A stretch of 64,000 nt of DNA. Origin: Tridacna crocea (Eukaryota; Mollusca; Bivalvia; Cardiida; Cardiidae). Shown here piece after piece: positions 22,151 through 32,691 of the stretch (position 1 is its first letter; each line of letters opens with the position of its first letter). The notes beneath the pieces are model-generated. The model had not been told where the DNA came from. It was given only the letters and a program-made list of their open reading frames with translations, and ran no database searches. The translations under genes were made by a program, and so were the position numbers. Where the stretch lies: positions 19,555,001-19,619,000 of the forward strand of contig OX031058.1 of the NCBI GenBank assembly GCA_943736015.1, in the 5' to 3' direction.

Positions 22151-22375
22151 CCCATTACCAAATGACAATACTATAGACTTGTCCAAATTGAAAGCATTTG
22201 CAGACGACAAAATAGAAGTGACTGAAAATTTGAAATTTGTTTTGAGAAGGGTAGAAAACATTGTGGGAAAAGGAGAAAATGCTGGTTACCAGCATTTTCT
22301 CCTTTTCCCACAATGTTTTCTAAAGGCTTCTTTCTCAGGGGCGTCAAAAGTAGGGATTGTGTGGTAATGGGTTAA
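22147..22375 (+). mobile_element. TMF1 copy, third of the array
   Basis: Complete. Perfect 67 bp palindrome at 22254-22320. Opposite orientation to its neighbours but shares their TTAA. Confidence 0.92.
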
Positions 22376-22659
22376 ATCATTCTCCGCTAATGATGCTTAT
22401 TTTCTCTGGGGTGGGGTAAAGCTAGTTATCTTAAATAAACTGCAGGTACAAGGTACAACTTCCTTCACAGCCAGTCTAGGGCTTATCAGTCTTGTTGAGC
22501 CCTCATTCTGATAGGAAAAGATAATATATGTTTGTTTTTCTGTGTTTATGTTTGAACTTAGGTGAAGAAGTGCAGCAGATGCAAAAAAAGACCCTACTCT
22601 TCCTGTCCTATATCTCTTTTCATATAGATGGAGAAAAGTTGAATGGGAAAGTTTGGATT

Positions 22660-22706
22660 TTTAGTTCCACTGGCAGAAGGCCAGCAAGCTTATCTCATGG
22701 CCCATC
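22660..22706 (+). mobile_element. 5' stub of a pearl-like element
   Basis: TTAGTTCCACTGGCAGAAGG then CTTATCTCATGGCCC matches the start of the element at 35324. Confidence 0.5.
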
Positions 22707-22939
22707 TTAACCCTTTACTCCATAGATACTCATTTCTATGCATTGCTTGTAGGAGCCTTTTGAAAACATTGTGGCAAAAGATGAAATTGCTCGTGACAAG
22801 CACTATCCCCTTTTGTCACAATGTTTTCTATGCTTTCAAAAAGTCTCATATACACATAAGAGACGGCTTGCTCCATCCTTGCTGTTATTTAGGGTCAGTA
22901 AGAGAAACCATAGAAATGCCTTATGAGGTAAAGGGTTAA
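22707..22939 (-). mobile_element. TMF1 subfamily D copy
   Basis: TTAA ends and palindrome core as in TMF1 (ACATTGTGGCAAAAGATG), but different arms: TACTCCATAGATACTCATTT on one side, ACCATAGAAATGCCTTATGA on the other. Confidence 0.82.
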
Positions 22940-23067
22940 AGATCCATAATAGCCTCTTTTTTTCTCAAATAATCAACTGAATCATTAGGTAGGGTGGTCC
23001 TTGGGCATGCAGGAAATTGGCCTATAGCAAAATGTTTCAGCCCAGGTTAGCCTGTGCCTGTCCTGGT

Positions 23068-23296
23068 TTAACCCATTACCACACAATCCCTACTTTTGAC
23101 GCCCCTCAGAATGAAGCCTTTAGAAAACATTGCGGGTAAAGGAGAAAATGCTGGTAACCAGCATTTTCTCCATTTCCCACAATGTTTTCTACCCTTCACA
23201 AAACAAATTTCAAATTTTCAGTCACTTTTATTTTGTCGTCTGCAAACACTTTCAATTTGGACCCGTCTAAAATTCTGTCGTTTGGTAATGGGTTAA
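23068..23296 (-). mobile_element. TMF1 copy
   Basis: Complete and close to consensus; one palindrome arm has TGCGGGTAAAGG. Confidence 0.92.
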
Positions 23297-23555
23297 TACT
23301 TTTCGCACATGCAGTAAGACCCCCTTTTTTCATAGAGCATGGGTCATTTATATGATGTTTTTCCAGTGATCAGTAAAAATGCTTTAGCTAAGTGGACAGT
23401 GCTGATCTAAGATCAGACTGCACACTTACTTTACAGCTTTAATGTCCAGAGCATAACTTCCAAGTGTAGGAGCTGAGTGACTTCCCTTGAGATACTCACA
23501 TGAAAATTTGGTGTCTCAAGTGAGGAGTACAACTTTCGGGCTCATAAAATATTGA

Positions 23556-23790
23556 CTAACCTTTTATCACACAATCCCTACTTTGAATTTGATGATCCTG
23601 GGAAAGAAGCCTTTAGAAAACATTGTGGGAAAAGGAGAAAATAGTGGTAAGCAGCATTTTCTCCTTTTCCCAGAATGTTTTCTATCCGTCGCAAAACAAA
23701 TTTAAAATTTTTCATTCACTTTTATTTTGTTGTCTGCAAATGCTTTCAATTTGGATAAACCTAAAATTTTGTTGTTTGGTAATGAGTTAA
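23556..23790 (-). mobile_element. TMF1 copy
   Basis: Small insertion in the right arm (CTTTGAATTTGATGATCC); shares its final TTAA with the next copy. Confidence 0.86.
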
Positions 23791-24020
23791 CCATTTGCCA
23801 AACAATCCCAGGTTTTTCACAACTAAGAGATAGAACTGGCTGCCTTTAAAAAAAAAATTCTGGGAAAAGGAGAAAATGCAGGTAACAAGGATATTCTACT
23901 TTTCCCATAATGTTTTCTACTTTTCTAAAGCCAGGTTTCAGTTTTTGAGTGGCATTTATTTTGTTGTCTGCAAATGCCTTCAAATTGGACAATCCTAAAA
24001 TTTTGTCGTTTGGTCATGAA
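23787..24020 (-). mobile_element. TMF1 copy, CCAAAC subtype
   Basis: Begins at the shared TTAA; end GTCGTTTGGTCATGAA lost its terminal repeat. Confidence 0.8.
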
Positions 24021-24217
24021 CACTTTTTCAGCACAGAGCCATGTAGTATTCTGGTCTCACAGTACAAAGAATCATAGAATATCTTGATTCAAAACTGTGG
24101 AGGTATGGATACAAACTTGAAAGTGGCATCATTCTAGGTGTAAAATTTCAACAACAACATTTCTAGATTCAAATTATTCTGGCATTTGCTTACTTTGGAA
24201 TGGTGAAAAAGTAGTAA

Positions 24218-24565
24218 ATGCTTTTAATAAACAGATTTTCCATTTACTTCAATGCCTATGATAGCTGTCTGAAAATGAGTTCACTATTGCCCCATAGTAT
24301 TGATATAATAATACAGTTTTATCAAAAAACAGACACAGGGTGTCTTTCTGGTTTTTGGAAGGCGAGATTTTCATTCTCGCCTTCATTTGTCAACGCTCAG
24401 CAGCTTGCTGAAAATGCCTCTGAGCAGCATTATCAAAACGCCTTTCAAATAGTTCGATATTTCTCGAGTACATTAGAACAAAATAATGTCGAGACCATTG
24501 TAAATTTAATCAGAACAGCAAGAAGAATCTTCAAGTTTCTAGAAGGAATGAAATCGAATTCGTAA
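24218..24565 (+). CDS. Coding-like ORF, family unknown
   Basis: The 115-codon frame is most convincing in its C-terminal half, which is predicted helical (AQQLAENASEQHYQNAFQIV, then NVETIVNLIRTARRIFKFLE). The region (24340-24850) is free of TMF1 and has more CpG than its surroundings. A 9 bp hairpin (AAGGCGAGA / TCTCGCCTT, 24359-24383) sits within the frame. I could not assign a family; an exon of a nested gene or a relic are both possible. Confidence 0.3.
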   Translation: MLLINRFSIYFNAYDSCLKMSSLLPHSIDIIIQFYQKTDTGCLSGFWKARFSFSPSFVNAQQLAENASEQHYQNAFQIVRYFSSTLEQNNVETIVNLIRTARRIFKFLEGMKSNS

Positions 24566-24639
24566 AAGGCATCGTTTTTGACAAATGCAAAATACTTTGG
24601 ATCAGTTCATTGATACAATCATGTTGCTACAGCAACAAA

Positions 24640-24800
24640 TAAACCGTAGCTATATTATAAGCCAATCGAAAGCTACTAACATGACGTCATTCACACCTAC
24701 TTCAACTTCACAACGCATAAACAACTAACCGGTGTAATCGTATATGTAAATTTACGATCCCAGAACTAACCAATCAGACAGCTTCTTTGAATGACGAATG
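24640..24800. promoter_or_regulatory. Cluster of CRE and CCAAT-like sites
   Basis: A perfect cAMP-response palindrome TGACGTCA (about 24682-24689) is flanked by GCCAATCG (about 24661) and ACCAATCAG (about 24768). Such a combination is typical of animal proximal promoters. It lies just downstream of the open frame ending at 24565, in a repeat-poor island inside the 15 kb intron. No downstream transcript is evident. Confidence 0.25.
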
Positions 24801-25229
24801 GCTGATAGACCCCTTTCCTCTGTTGACAACCTTATTCTGTCTTTGTGAGAAGTAAAATTTCAATGAAATAAATTCCTTTGAATCATCAAATGTTTAAAGA
24901 AAATGTTCTCTTTCAAAGAAATATAATTTTCTTTTATCAAAGTTGTGCTTGACTTTATGATCAATGACTAGGTTATTGCCGAGTTTTGATCCCGGAGACC
25001 CGTGAAAAGAAAAAGGTAAATCAGTTGAAATCACAATTCTGATCAGTACAATGTACCGAAGGCCTGGGTTCCAGTCTGATCGCTTTTTTCCTTATATACG
25101 AGTATGATCGAATTTTACTGCGTCAAAAATGACAATAACATGATCTGTAACCGTTTTAACACGCAAAAAGTTTTAACGTCTTCTTTTGGTCATCACGTTG
25201 CTTAAAGTTCAGCAAGAATTCATAAATAT

Positions 25230-25457
25230 TTAACCCTTTACCCATCACTTGAAACGACTCTGAAAATCAAGCTTTTAACAACATCGAGAGGAGAGGAGAA
25301 ATTGCAACCGGAAACCGGCACTGTTTTCATTTTACCTCAATGTTTCTACCCTATCAAGAACAAATTTCGTTGCTAATTTGGGCCACCCTGAATTTGTCAT
25401 CTGCATGAATCAGTGCTTTCAACTTAGTCTGGAATTTCTTTGTCAGGTAAAGAATAA
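25230..25457 (-). mobile_element. TMF1 copy, old
   Basis: TTAACCCTTTACCCATCACT, GGAGAAATTGC, GTCATCTGCATG and GTCAGGTAAAGAATAA. Confidence 0.6.
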
Positions 25458-25459
25458 AC

Positions 25460-25970
25460 GCTTATCGCAATGAATTGTTATCATAATCACTTACCTACCA
25501 TTTTTACGCTAAAATATCCCATTTATTTTCCTCGAAAGAATTTCCTTCAACTATACACTTTTTCCCAAAACTGAATAACACAATGATCTTGACACGGAGA
25601 ATCCAACTGTCCTAGAGTGCATCGGACGTGTTCATGATTTTCTAAGAACGCGGAATAAGGGCCTGTATCTGTGTAACTGTACACGATATATTTTTGTCGA
25701 ACAAAGGAATTGGGTGCATCTCAATATTGACGAGTTGACAGTCATTTTGCTTTTATGTTTGCCGACATGCTGGACGTACATTTCGGTAACGCGGGATTAA
25801 TCAAAGACAAAGGCGTTAATGTCGATGAACCCTTAATTCGCTTATTACGCCTTTCTCTTTTGAAGACAAGGCTGATGATTCTATAGTCTACACAGAATAT
25901 GCAATCTTATGTCTGATTAGCTATATTTTAATCATTGAGACATGTAAAGGTAAAAAAAAAAACGTGAGAC
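25460..25970. other. Unique sequence, no gene recognised
   Basis: Several CpG-containing words (GACGAGTTGACAGTC, GGTAACGCGGGATTAATC) and no repeat match in the window. Confidence 0.3.
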
Positions 25971-26071
25971 ATGTAGAAATTTGTTACAGCATTTTTTCCC
26001 CTTTTCTTACAGTGTTATGAAAAGCCATTTTCAGAAGGATTGTTGATACTATAGATATTGTAATTAAATAG

Positions 26072-26590
26072 CAGAACAGAACAGAACAAAACATAATACA
26101 ATCAAGTCGTAAACAACAATTCCCGAAAGTTTTTAAACAAAGAGCAATAGATTGTTTTATTCAAGATTGGCTGAGTACCGTACAAAATAGCGCAGCTTTA
26201 AAAGACTATTCATTAATTAAACACACATTTGGTTACGAACCATATTTAGATATTTTATCAAGAGATATGAGAATTTATTTTACAAGACTAAGATTTTCAT
26301 CACTCAACCTGCAAATTGAAACTGGGAGATACAGCAACTCCCCTGTACCCCGCTCTGGAAGATTTTGTCCTTGTTGTAACGGTACAGATATTGAAGACTC
26401 ATATCACTTTTTATTTTTATGCTCATGTTATAACGAAGTTAGACAGAGATTTTTTCCCTTTTGCCTGTATATTTTCGAAATCGCCCATCTGAAATTTACT
26501 GAACTGCTAAAACCCCAAGACAAAAACATTATTATAAAAACCGTGGTCTACGTCAAATATGCGATCGAAAAACAACTCGAAATATTATAA
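26072..26590 (+). mobile_element. 5'-truncated LINE: C-terminal end of a reverse transcriptase ORF
   Basis: The frame is open for 172 codons after an in-frame TAG and ends at TAA. It carries the zinc-knuckle-like tail typical of invertebrate non-LTR retrotransposon polyproteins: RFCPCCNGTDIEDSYHFLF, then LCSCYNEVRQRF, that is, C-x2-C followed by H and C in the pattern of post-RT domains. Upstream are the usual helical stretches (FIQDWLSTVQNS, MRIYFTRLRF). The endonuclease and RT core are missing, so this copy is dead. An AT-rich tail with no clear poly(A) follows to about 26710. The clade (CR1/Jockey/RTE-like) cannot be fixed from this piece. Confidence 0.75.
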
Positions 26591-26869
26591 CTCTTAGATC
26601 TTAAATGTTCACTCTCTACTGTTTATTATTTATTTCTAATCATGATTCTTTTCAATTTACTTCTTTCCTATGTGTCTTTTTTGTAATATAAAATTATGTC
26701 CTGTTCTGTAACAGCCCTGGGTGGAGTTGAGATAATTAAGCATTTTTCCCGAGATGTAAAATGCCATTTTCATCAATCCAGCGCTCTAGTATAAGGGTTA
26801 ACAGATCCACGATTACAAGAATCGTATAAACGAAGAACACCTTCCGACTTTCCTTATAGGACCTAAGAA

Positions 26870-27010
26870 GTCAACCGTCAAATGATGTTGGTTGGTTATC
26901 CTTAATAGGAGGGTAAACATTGCGTAAAACGGAGAAAATGTTCGTTGCCAGTATTTTCTCATGTTCCTGCATACTTTCAAAGTACCCTTCCCTTTCTAAA
27001 AAGCCCCATT
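26870..27010. mobile_element. TMF1 palindrome relic
   Basis: ACGGAGAAAATGTTCGTTGC CAGTATTTTCTC with decayed arms. Confidence 0.45.
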
Positions 27011-27159
27011 CTTGAAGGTCATTAAAACTCAGCACTTGACTGTGTATTGTAATCTAAAAGTTAAATCTCCGTTTTGAACATTGAAAGTCGTTTGTTTTGA
27101 AACTCTTTTTCAGTCTTGATAAAATATATTTCAAATAAAATGGTAAACAAATAAAAGAA

Positions 27160-27384
27160 GGCTTTTAAATGAATGACAAAATTTTGACAACCTCAAGGGA
27201 AAAAAAGTTTCAAAATACTTTTGGAAAAGGAGAAAACGCTAGTCACAAGTATTTTCTCTTTTTACCACCATGTTTTGTACTTTTTCCCAGCCAAACGACA
27301 CATTTTCAGCTGCTCTTAACTTATTGTCTGCTAATTGCTTTAATGTAGACGGCCCTAATTTTTCGTTATTTTCTGAAGGGTTTT
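27160..27384 (-). mobile_element. TMF1 copy, old
   Basis: GGAAAAGGAGAAAACGCTAG / AGTATTTTCTCTTTTT and TTATTGTCTGCTAATTGC. Confidence 0.55.
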
Positions 27385-27389
27385 GTAAA

Positions 27390-27515
27390 AGGTTACTAAG
27401 ATGGAAAACATTGTGGGAAAGTCAAACAAAAAGTTGATTATTATTATTTGCTACTTTTCCAACAATGCTTTGAAAAGCCTCTTCTTCAACATTGTTGAAA
27501 GTCAGTGGTGTGATC
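27390..27515 (+). mobile_element. TMF1 right-half relic
   Basis: GGAAAACATTGTGGGAAAG, CAACAATGCTTTGAAAAGCC and AGTCAGTGGTGTGATC. Confidence 0.5.
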
Positions 27516-27782
27516 TAAAAGGCTGGATCTCAGTTTCTGTACTCTAAAATGTACCTTTCTAGAAACTCTTTGCTCTCTCAAAAAAATTATCCATGGAATA
27601 AAATGTCAAAGACTTCCAAGAAATTAATCATCTTATTACAGAGTTACAGTTTTAGACCAAAATTGATTGCATTTTCAAGAAAAAACTATTCTTTAATACT
27701 TTACCATACCCTATCAAGTACAGTTTTAACTATCTTGAGAAAGAGGCCATTTAAAGACTAAATTTTGAACAGGAGAAACTTT

Positions 27783-28013
27783 CTTGACTCTTTACACGAA
27801 GAAAAAAAAAATTAGACTTTCCAAAATTGAATGCATTTTCGGGTAGCAATTTTTTGATCTGGCACCATTAATGGAACCTGTATGAAATAGGATGGAAGAC
27901 ATTTTAGGAAAAGGAAAAAATGTCAATTTGCATCGTATTCTCCTTTTCAGACCAAAAGTTCTCAAGCCTTCTTCCTAGACCTTTTAAACACATTATTGGG
28001 GTAATAGAGGGTT
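27783..28013 (+). mobile_element. TMF1 copy, old
   Basis: TTGACTCTTTACACGAAG, CCAAAATTGAATGCATTTTC and GGGGTAATAGAGGGTTA. Confidence 0.6.
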
Positions 28014-28428
28014 AGATCTAAGTTTCTATACAACGTAAAAACATATACGGGTAACAGCAAATTAAACCTCTTTGCTTTCACATAAAACTTTTCCTCCAAA
28101 TGAAATGGAAAGGAGTTTCAGAAAAGTCCATTCGTTTTAATTTTTTTCAACTTACTTTCACAAGCCTTCTTCAAGTTCGTTAAAACTCAGGATGGTAAAC
28201 TGGTCTTCATTGCACAGGAACATTGCACAACTCTATAGACTTTGCTGTATCAGGAGAGGCGATTTAAGTACAGGAAAATGTATTTCAATATGTTATGCCT
28301 GTATTCTAAACTCGCCTTCCAATAGTACTTTCAGTACTTTGATTAGATCAATGTGAGAACTTGGTAGTTTGTTGATGTATTGTTATTCTTATGTTTTCCA
28401 ATTTCAAAGCTTTTGAACTGAAGTTGAT

Positions 28429-28656
28429 TTAACTCTTTACCGAATGACAAATGTATAAACTGGTCCAAATTGAAAGCACTTGCAGGCAACAAAATAAAAG
28501 TGACTGAAAAATCAAATTTTGATTTGGGAAGGGTAGAATACATTGTTGGAAAAGGAGAAAATGCTGGTTACCAGCATTTTCTCCTTTTCTCACAATGTTT
28601 TAAAAAGGCTTCTTTTTAAGGGTCTTTAAAGTCGGGATTGTATGGTAAAGAATTAA
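28429..28656 (+). mobile_element. TMF1 copy
   Basis: Complete; palindrome intact around ATGCTGGTTACCAGCAT; ends 43 bp before the AAAGGTGG element. Confidence 0.9.
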
Positions 28657-28698
28657 ACATTTCTCTTTGAGTTAAGTAAACTATATTTCTGTTGCAGC

Positions 28699-29247
28699 TT
28701 AAAGGTGGGTATTTAGAATTTTCACATCACACCAAATTAAAAAATATATATGTCACTGAAATTTATATGAAAAAACAATACAAATCATCAGTAATTAAGA
28801 ATCATAGAATTACAAAAAAATTTTTTTTTGGTGGTATTCCCTTAAAAGTCTACGTAGCCTCTTAAGCTATTTTTAGATTTCCCGCCAAAATGAAAAAAAG
28901 CATTGTGGGAATGTTAAGTGACTTGCACGTGACTTATGACTATTAAATTGCATAACATAACAAACATTTAATTATTTTCCATCATGTTTAGAACTTTGGA
29001 TGCTATTTTTGAAGCTTCGTCTATATATTTCCAGTATGTAAATGAGCGAGTTGCTCCTGTAAAAATAGACTGTATTTCCCTTTAGTGTCGACCTGGGCTG
29101 TAGTAAATCTCTAATTTACCTAGCTGTCGGATGGTTTTCGACTCCTGGGGTTTAATGAATGAAAATCATTATGCTTTGGGAGTACAAGGATGATTTTTTT
29201 GTATTTTTTGTAAAATTTTGTCCCAATATCTGAAGGGCCACCTTTAA
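28699..29247 (+). mobile_element. AAAGGTGG-ended element
   Basis: Same order and length as at 11178; ends TTAAAGGTGGGTATTTAG and GGGCCACCTTTAA. Confidence 0.8.
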
Positions 29248-29401
29248 AAGCTGAGCAAGAGGTTGGAAAAAGAATGCAAGAAAAACATAAATGTAACCTG
29301 TTGACTGTATATTTCAAGACATAGTAAAAATCCCCTTTTTTCGCATTTGCGAGGAAGTTATTTTTGTCAATTGATCTCGTATGACAAAAAAAAAAGGAAC
29401 C

Positions 29402-29625
29402 TTAACCCTTTACCAAACAATCCCTGGTTTTCATCATCCTGAGATATAAGCCTTTTGAAACATTGAAAAGGTGAAAATACTGGTTATTAGCATTTTCTCC
29501 TTTTCCCACAATGTTTTCTGCCCTGGTGGAAACAAATTCCAATTGTTTAGTTACGTTAATTTTGTCGTCTGCCAGTGCTTTCAATGTGGAGAAGTCTAAA
29601 ATTTTGTCATTCAGCAAAGGATTAA
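29402..29625 (-). mobile_element. TMF1 copy
   Basis: One palindrome arm lost ~10 bp (ACATTGAAAAGGTG); otherwise full length. Confidence 0.82.
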
Positions 29626-29820
29626 TGCTGTCAAAAAGGGATACATATTTCCTGCTGAAAAGCTGGGATAAGTGCTAACATTATGGTCTTCAATAATTGA
29701 AACTTCATCTTTTCTTTGTGATTTCTTTACAAATTATTTTCAACATCATATTTAAAAGCAGGACCATGATTATATTCTTAGACTTGTTGCCATGCAGACT
29801 TGCACTAAATCTTCCAAAAC

Positions 29821-30341
29821 TTAAAGGTGGTCCTTCAGGTTTTAGGATGAAAACTTTACACAAATTAAAAAAAATCATCCTTACACTCCCAAAGCCTCTT
29901 GCATTCATAAAACCCAGTGGTCGAAAACCATCCGACTACAAGAGAAATTAGAGATTTACTATGGCCCAGGTTGACACCAACGTGAGACACGTTCTATTTT
30001 TACATACAGGAAATTCACAGATGAAGCCTCCAACAAAGCATCCGAAGAAGACATTATGGAAAATAATCATTACATATTTGTGGAATTTAAGCGTTATTAG
30101 TCACATGCAAGTCACTTGACATTCCCACAATGCTTTTTTTTACCATTGGTGCAAAATCTAAAAATACCTTAAGAGGCTATGTAACCTTTTAAGGGAATAC
30201 CACCAAAAAAATTTTTTTTGTAATTTTATGAGTCTTAATTATTTATGATTTGTATTGTTTTTTTTTTCATATAAATTTCAGTGATATGTATATATTCTTT
30301 AATATGTTGAGATGTTAAAAACCTAAATACCCACCTTTTAG
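29821..30341 (-). mobile_element. AAAGGTGG-ended element, inverted
   Basis: Inverse of the copy at 28699 and only 573 bp from it, 210 bp upstream of exon C. Ends TTAAAGGTGGTCC and ACCCACCTTTTAG. Confidence 0.8.
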
Positions 30342-30551
30342 GTCACATATAGGACAAACATGTGAAGAAATTAAAAAAAAAATCATTCTGTACTGGAAAA
30401 ATATGGTCTGAGATGGACAAGTTTGCTCCCTTTCACACAAAGTTTCTAAAAAAATGATATGTACGGCAGAGACACAATTTGTTGTATTTGTAGTTATGGA
30501 CTGATAACTGAAATCAGTAGATCATTTTTCATTTTTCTGTCTTTATTTCAG

Positions 30552-30706
30552 GGTGTTTAATAAGGACCACATAAAGATAGTGGATGATGGGGCCAGACTA
30601 AAGATCAATGGTATCAAAGCCACAGACAATGGTGTGTATTCTTGTCGAGCTGAAAATGTTGCTGCAGCAGTTGATAGTGTCAACAACTTCATATTGAATG
30701 TTCAAG
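30552..30706 (+). CDS. PTK7: PTK7-like exon C: second half of Ig domain 2
   Basis: The acceptor is CTTTATTTCAG and the donor G|GTAAAC. The exon is 155 nt with 51 codons; its first base completes the leucine codon begun in exon B. It carries the E-G strands of the domain: ARLKINGIKATDNGVYSC, a classic L-x-I-x-x-x-x-x-x-D-x-G-x-Y-x-C Ig motif, then a G-strand ending FILNVQ. Exons B and C together make one Ig domain bounded by phase-1 introns, the usual modular arrangement, with an intron inside the domain. The 15.0 kb intron before it ends just after a ~520 bp inverted repeat partner, and a TMF1 copy starts 38 bp after it. Confidence 0.85.
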
Positions 30707-30743
30707 GTAAACATTAATTTTGTTCATTGCTATAACCTTTGAC

Positions 30744-30972
30744 TTAACTCATTACCAAACAACAAGATTTTAGGTTTGTCCAAATAGAAAGTATTTGCAG
30801 ATGACAAAATAAAAGTGACGGAAAATTATAATTTGTTTTGTGAAGGGTCGAAAACATTATGGGAATAGGAGAAAATGCTGGTTACCAGCATTTTATCCTT
30901 TTCCTACAATGTTTTCTGAAAGGCTCCTTTCCCAGGGTCGTCAAAAGTAGGGATTGGCTGGTAATGGGTTAA
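30744..30972 (+). mobile_element. TMF1 copy just after exon C
   Basis: Starts 38 bp from the exon C boundary. Complete; arms ATTATGGGAATAGG versus CCTACAATGTTTTC show minor asymmetry. Confidence 0.9.
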
Positions 30973-31165
30973 GAATCATAAATTTTAAGGATCCCAAGGA
31001 AGAACAGTTCTGAAACCATTGTGGAAAAAGGAGAAATAGTAGTGAGCAGCTATTTCTCCTTTTCCCTGACTGTTTTCTTCCCAGTCAAATGCAAATCTTT
31101 CAATTTTTAACCTATTTGTTATGAGCAAGTAGCTTAAAATTTGTTGTTTGGTATAAAGAGATACC
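30973..31165 (-). mobile_element. TMF1-related copy with altered axis
   Basis: GGAAAAAGGAGAAATAG / CTATTTCTCCTTTTTCC: the ATAG change is mirrored in both arms. End TTTGGTATAAAGAG. Confidence 0.68.
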
Positions 31166-31209
31166 TAGATTTTTAACAGTATTACGGCTGATAGTCCTCG
31201 GATTAATTT

Positions 31210-31420
31210 GTTTTACCATTTTACCAAACAATTCTGGTGTTTAGTGGTTGTAAGGAAAAAAACTACTGAATACATAGTGTGAAAAATAAGAAAATACTGG
31301 TAACCAACATTTGCAGTATTTCCTACAACGTTTTTACCCTTTATAAAAACAAGTTTCACTTTTTGAGTGACATTGTTTTGTGATCTGCAAATGCTTTCAG
31401 GTTCTAAAACACCACATCTT
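31210..31420 (-). mobile_element. TMF1 copy, old
   Basis: ACCAAACAATTCTGGTG, GTAACCAACATTTGC, GTGATCTGCAAATGCTTTCA. Confidence 0.55.
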
Positions 31421-31429
31421 GTACACACT

Positions 31430-31560
31430 GCAAAGCCAGATGGCTCGATCAGTAATGTGCATGCCTTGAAGCCAAGGAGTCACTAGTTCGAATCCCTAGC
31501 TCCCCCAATGTCATACGTAGGATAAAAGAGCTGTCAAGGTGCATTCAGCCCTTTTTCATT
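31430..31560 (+). mobile_element. tRNA-derived SINE head
   Basis: An A-box-like segment (TGGCTCGATCAGTAATG, from ~31441) and a B box (AGTTCGAATCCC, ~31484-31496) are correctly spaced, followed by a non-tRNA body. The stems do not close as a tRNA. Confidence 0.5.
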
Positions 31561-31734
31561 TGCTGATCATCATTTAGACAACGGTAAATTGTCTGAAAGC
31601 TGCCAGTGTTTTTGGCAAAGTACAAAGGTTATTCAAGAAACGTGTTGACTTTTTCCATGAACTTGAGTATTTATCAACAGTTTAAAACCACAGTGGTCTG
31701 ACATCATGTACCAGGCAGCAGTTAGGTACAATCA

Positions 31735-32495
31735 TTTTTTGTGGCATTTGTCGAAGACATTGCCGCTGTGATTTCAATAATGAATGTTTAACATTGAATT
31801 TTGAAGACATGTATGGTATTTTATGCAAAACTGAAGGAAAGTAACCCAGTCAAACTCATTTTTCTCAGACAAATGAGTTATATGATAGCACTCGGATATA
31901 CAACTGGAAATGGTGTATTGAAATAACTGAATAAAGCCATAAATTGTGGAAATACTTCTTTTTGTTTGAAAATAGCCTCACACCCTCATAGCCTTCTATT
32001 GGCTCAATGATCTACATAAAATTTGTCTACCACTTTGGTTCCAGGCCTCTTCATTCCAAAATGAGTTCTTCCTTGGGCTTGTTCATCCCATGATTGCATG
32101 CCACTCCATTTTCATTTGATTGTGCATGAATATTTTTAGGTTGAAAAATTTATTGTAATGTTGGAAATTACAACCTGACGGCCAAAGATATCTCAAAATC
32201 ATTGTTTCAGGTATAAACTAAATTCAATTTGATATATTATCATAGTTTCTCTCTCTACCCATTATGCAACCTACCGTCAAGGGATTTCACTCCTGACTCC
32301 TGCTGAATGATCAAAGGGAGACCACTAATATACAAATAATGCAAACTTTGGTACCAGTACTCTCTCTTTAACAAAAGAAGAAGTATTAATTTGCCTAGGA
32401 GGTTACTTTTCAAGTTAGAATATTCATTTAATTTAGTTTTTCAAATCATTAAGTCCACACAATGGCTTTCTTGACAAATGCCACATCGGTGTTTT
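31735..32495. repeat. ~760 bp diverged repeat, copy 1
   Basis: Aligns along its length with 51609-52370, e.g. TAGCACTCGGATAT, GATGATC-free GGGAGACCACTAATA CACA-type blocks and TTCTCTCTCTACCCATTATG. On the minus strand both copies can read NGVA-x-NHGMN and FQL-x-IRVL in the same frames, hinting at a decayed coding source, but stops are present. Confidence 0.65.
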
Positions 32496-32691
32496 GAATG
32501 CTTTGATTATTTTTTTCTTACTGTTTAGAATTATAAATACATGTACTATAACTGAAAATTTTCAGAAAAATCTGTATGTAATTACATTTACATTTACCCT
32601 TAATTTGGTCAAATTATCTCCCTTCTTTACTCAATGATTCACATATAACATACATACATGTACATTTACCGTGCACAAAATCAAGATTTTT

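Noticed and set aside
21778-24020. CRISPR-like array of regularly spaced repeats
   Set aside because: Repeats are ~228 bp transposons with TTAA duplications in mixed orientation in a spliced eukaryotic locus; there are no short uniform spacers or cas genes.
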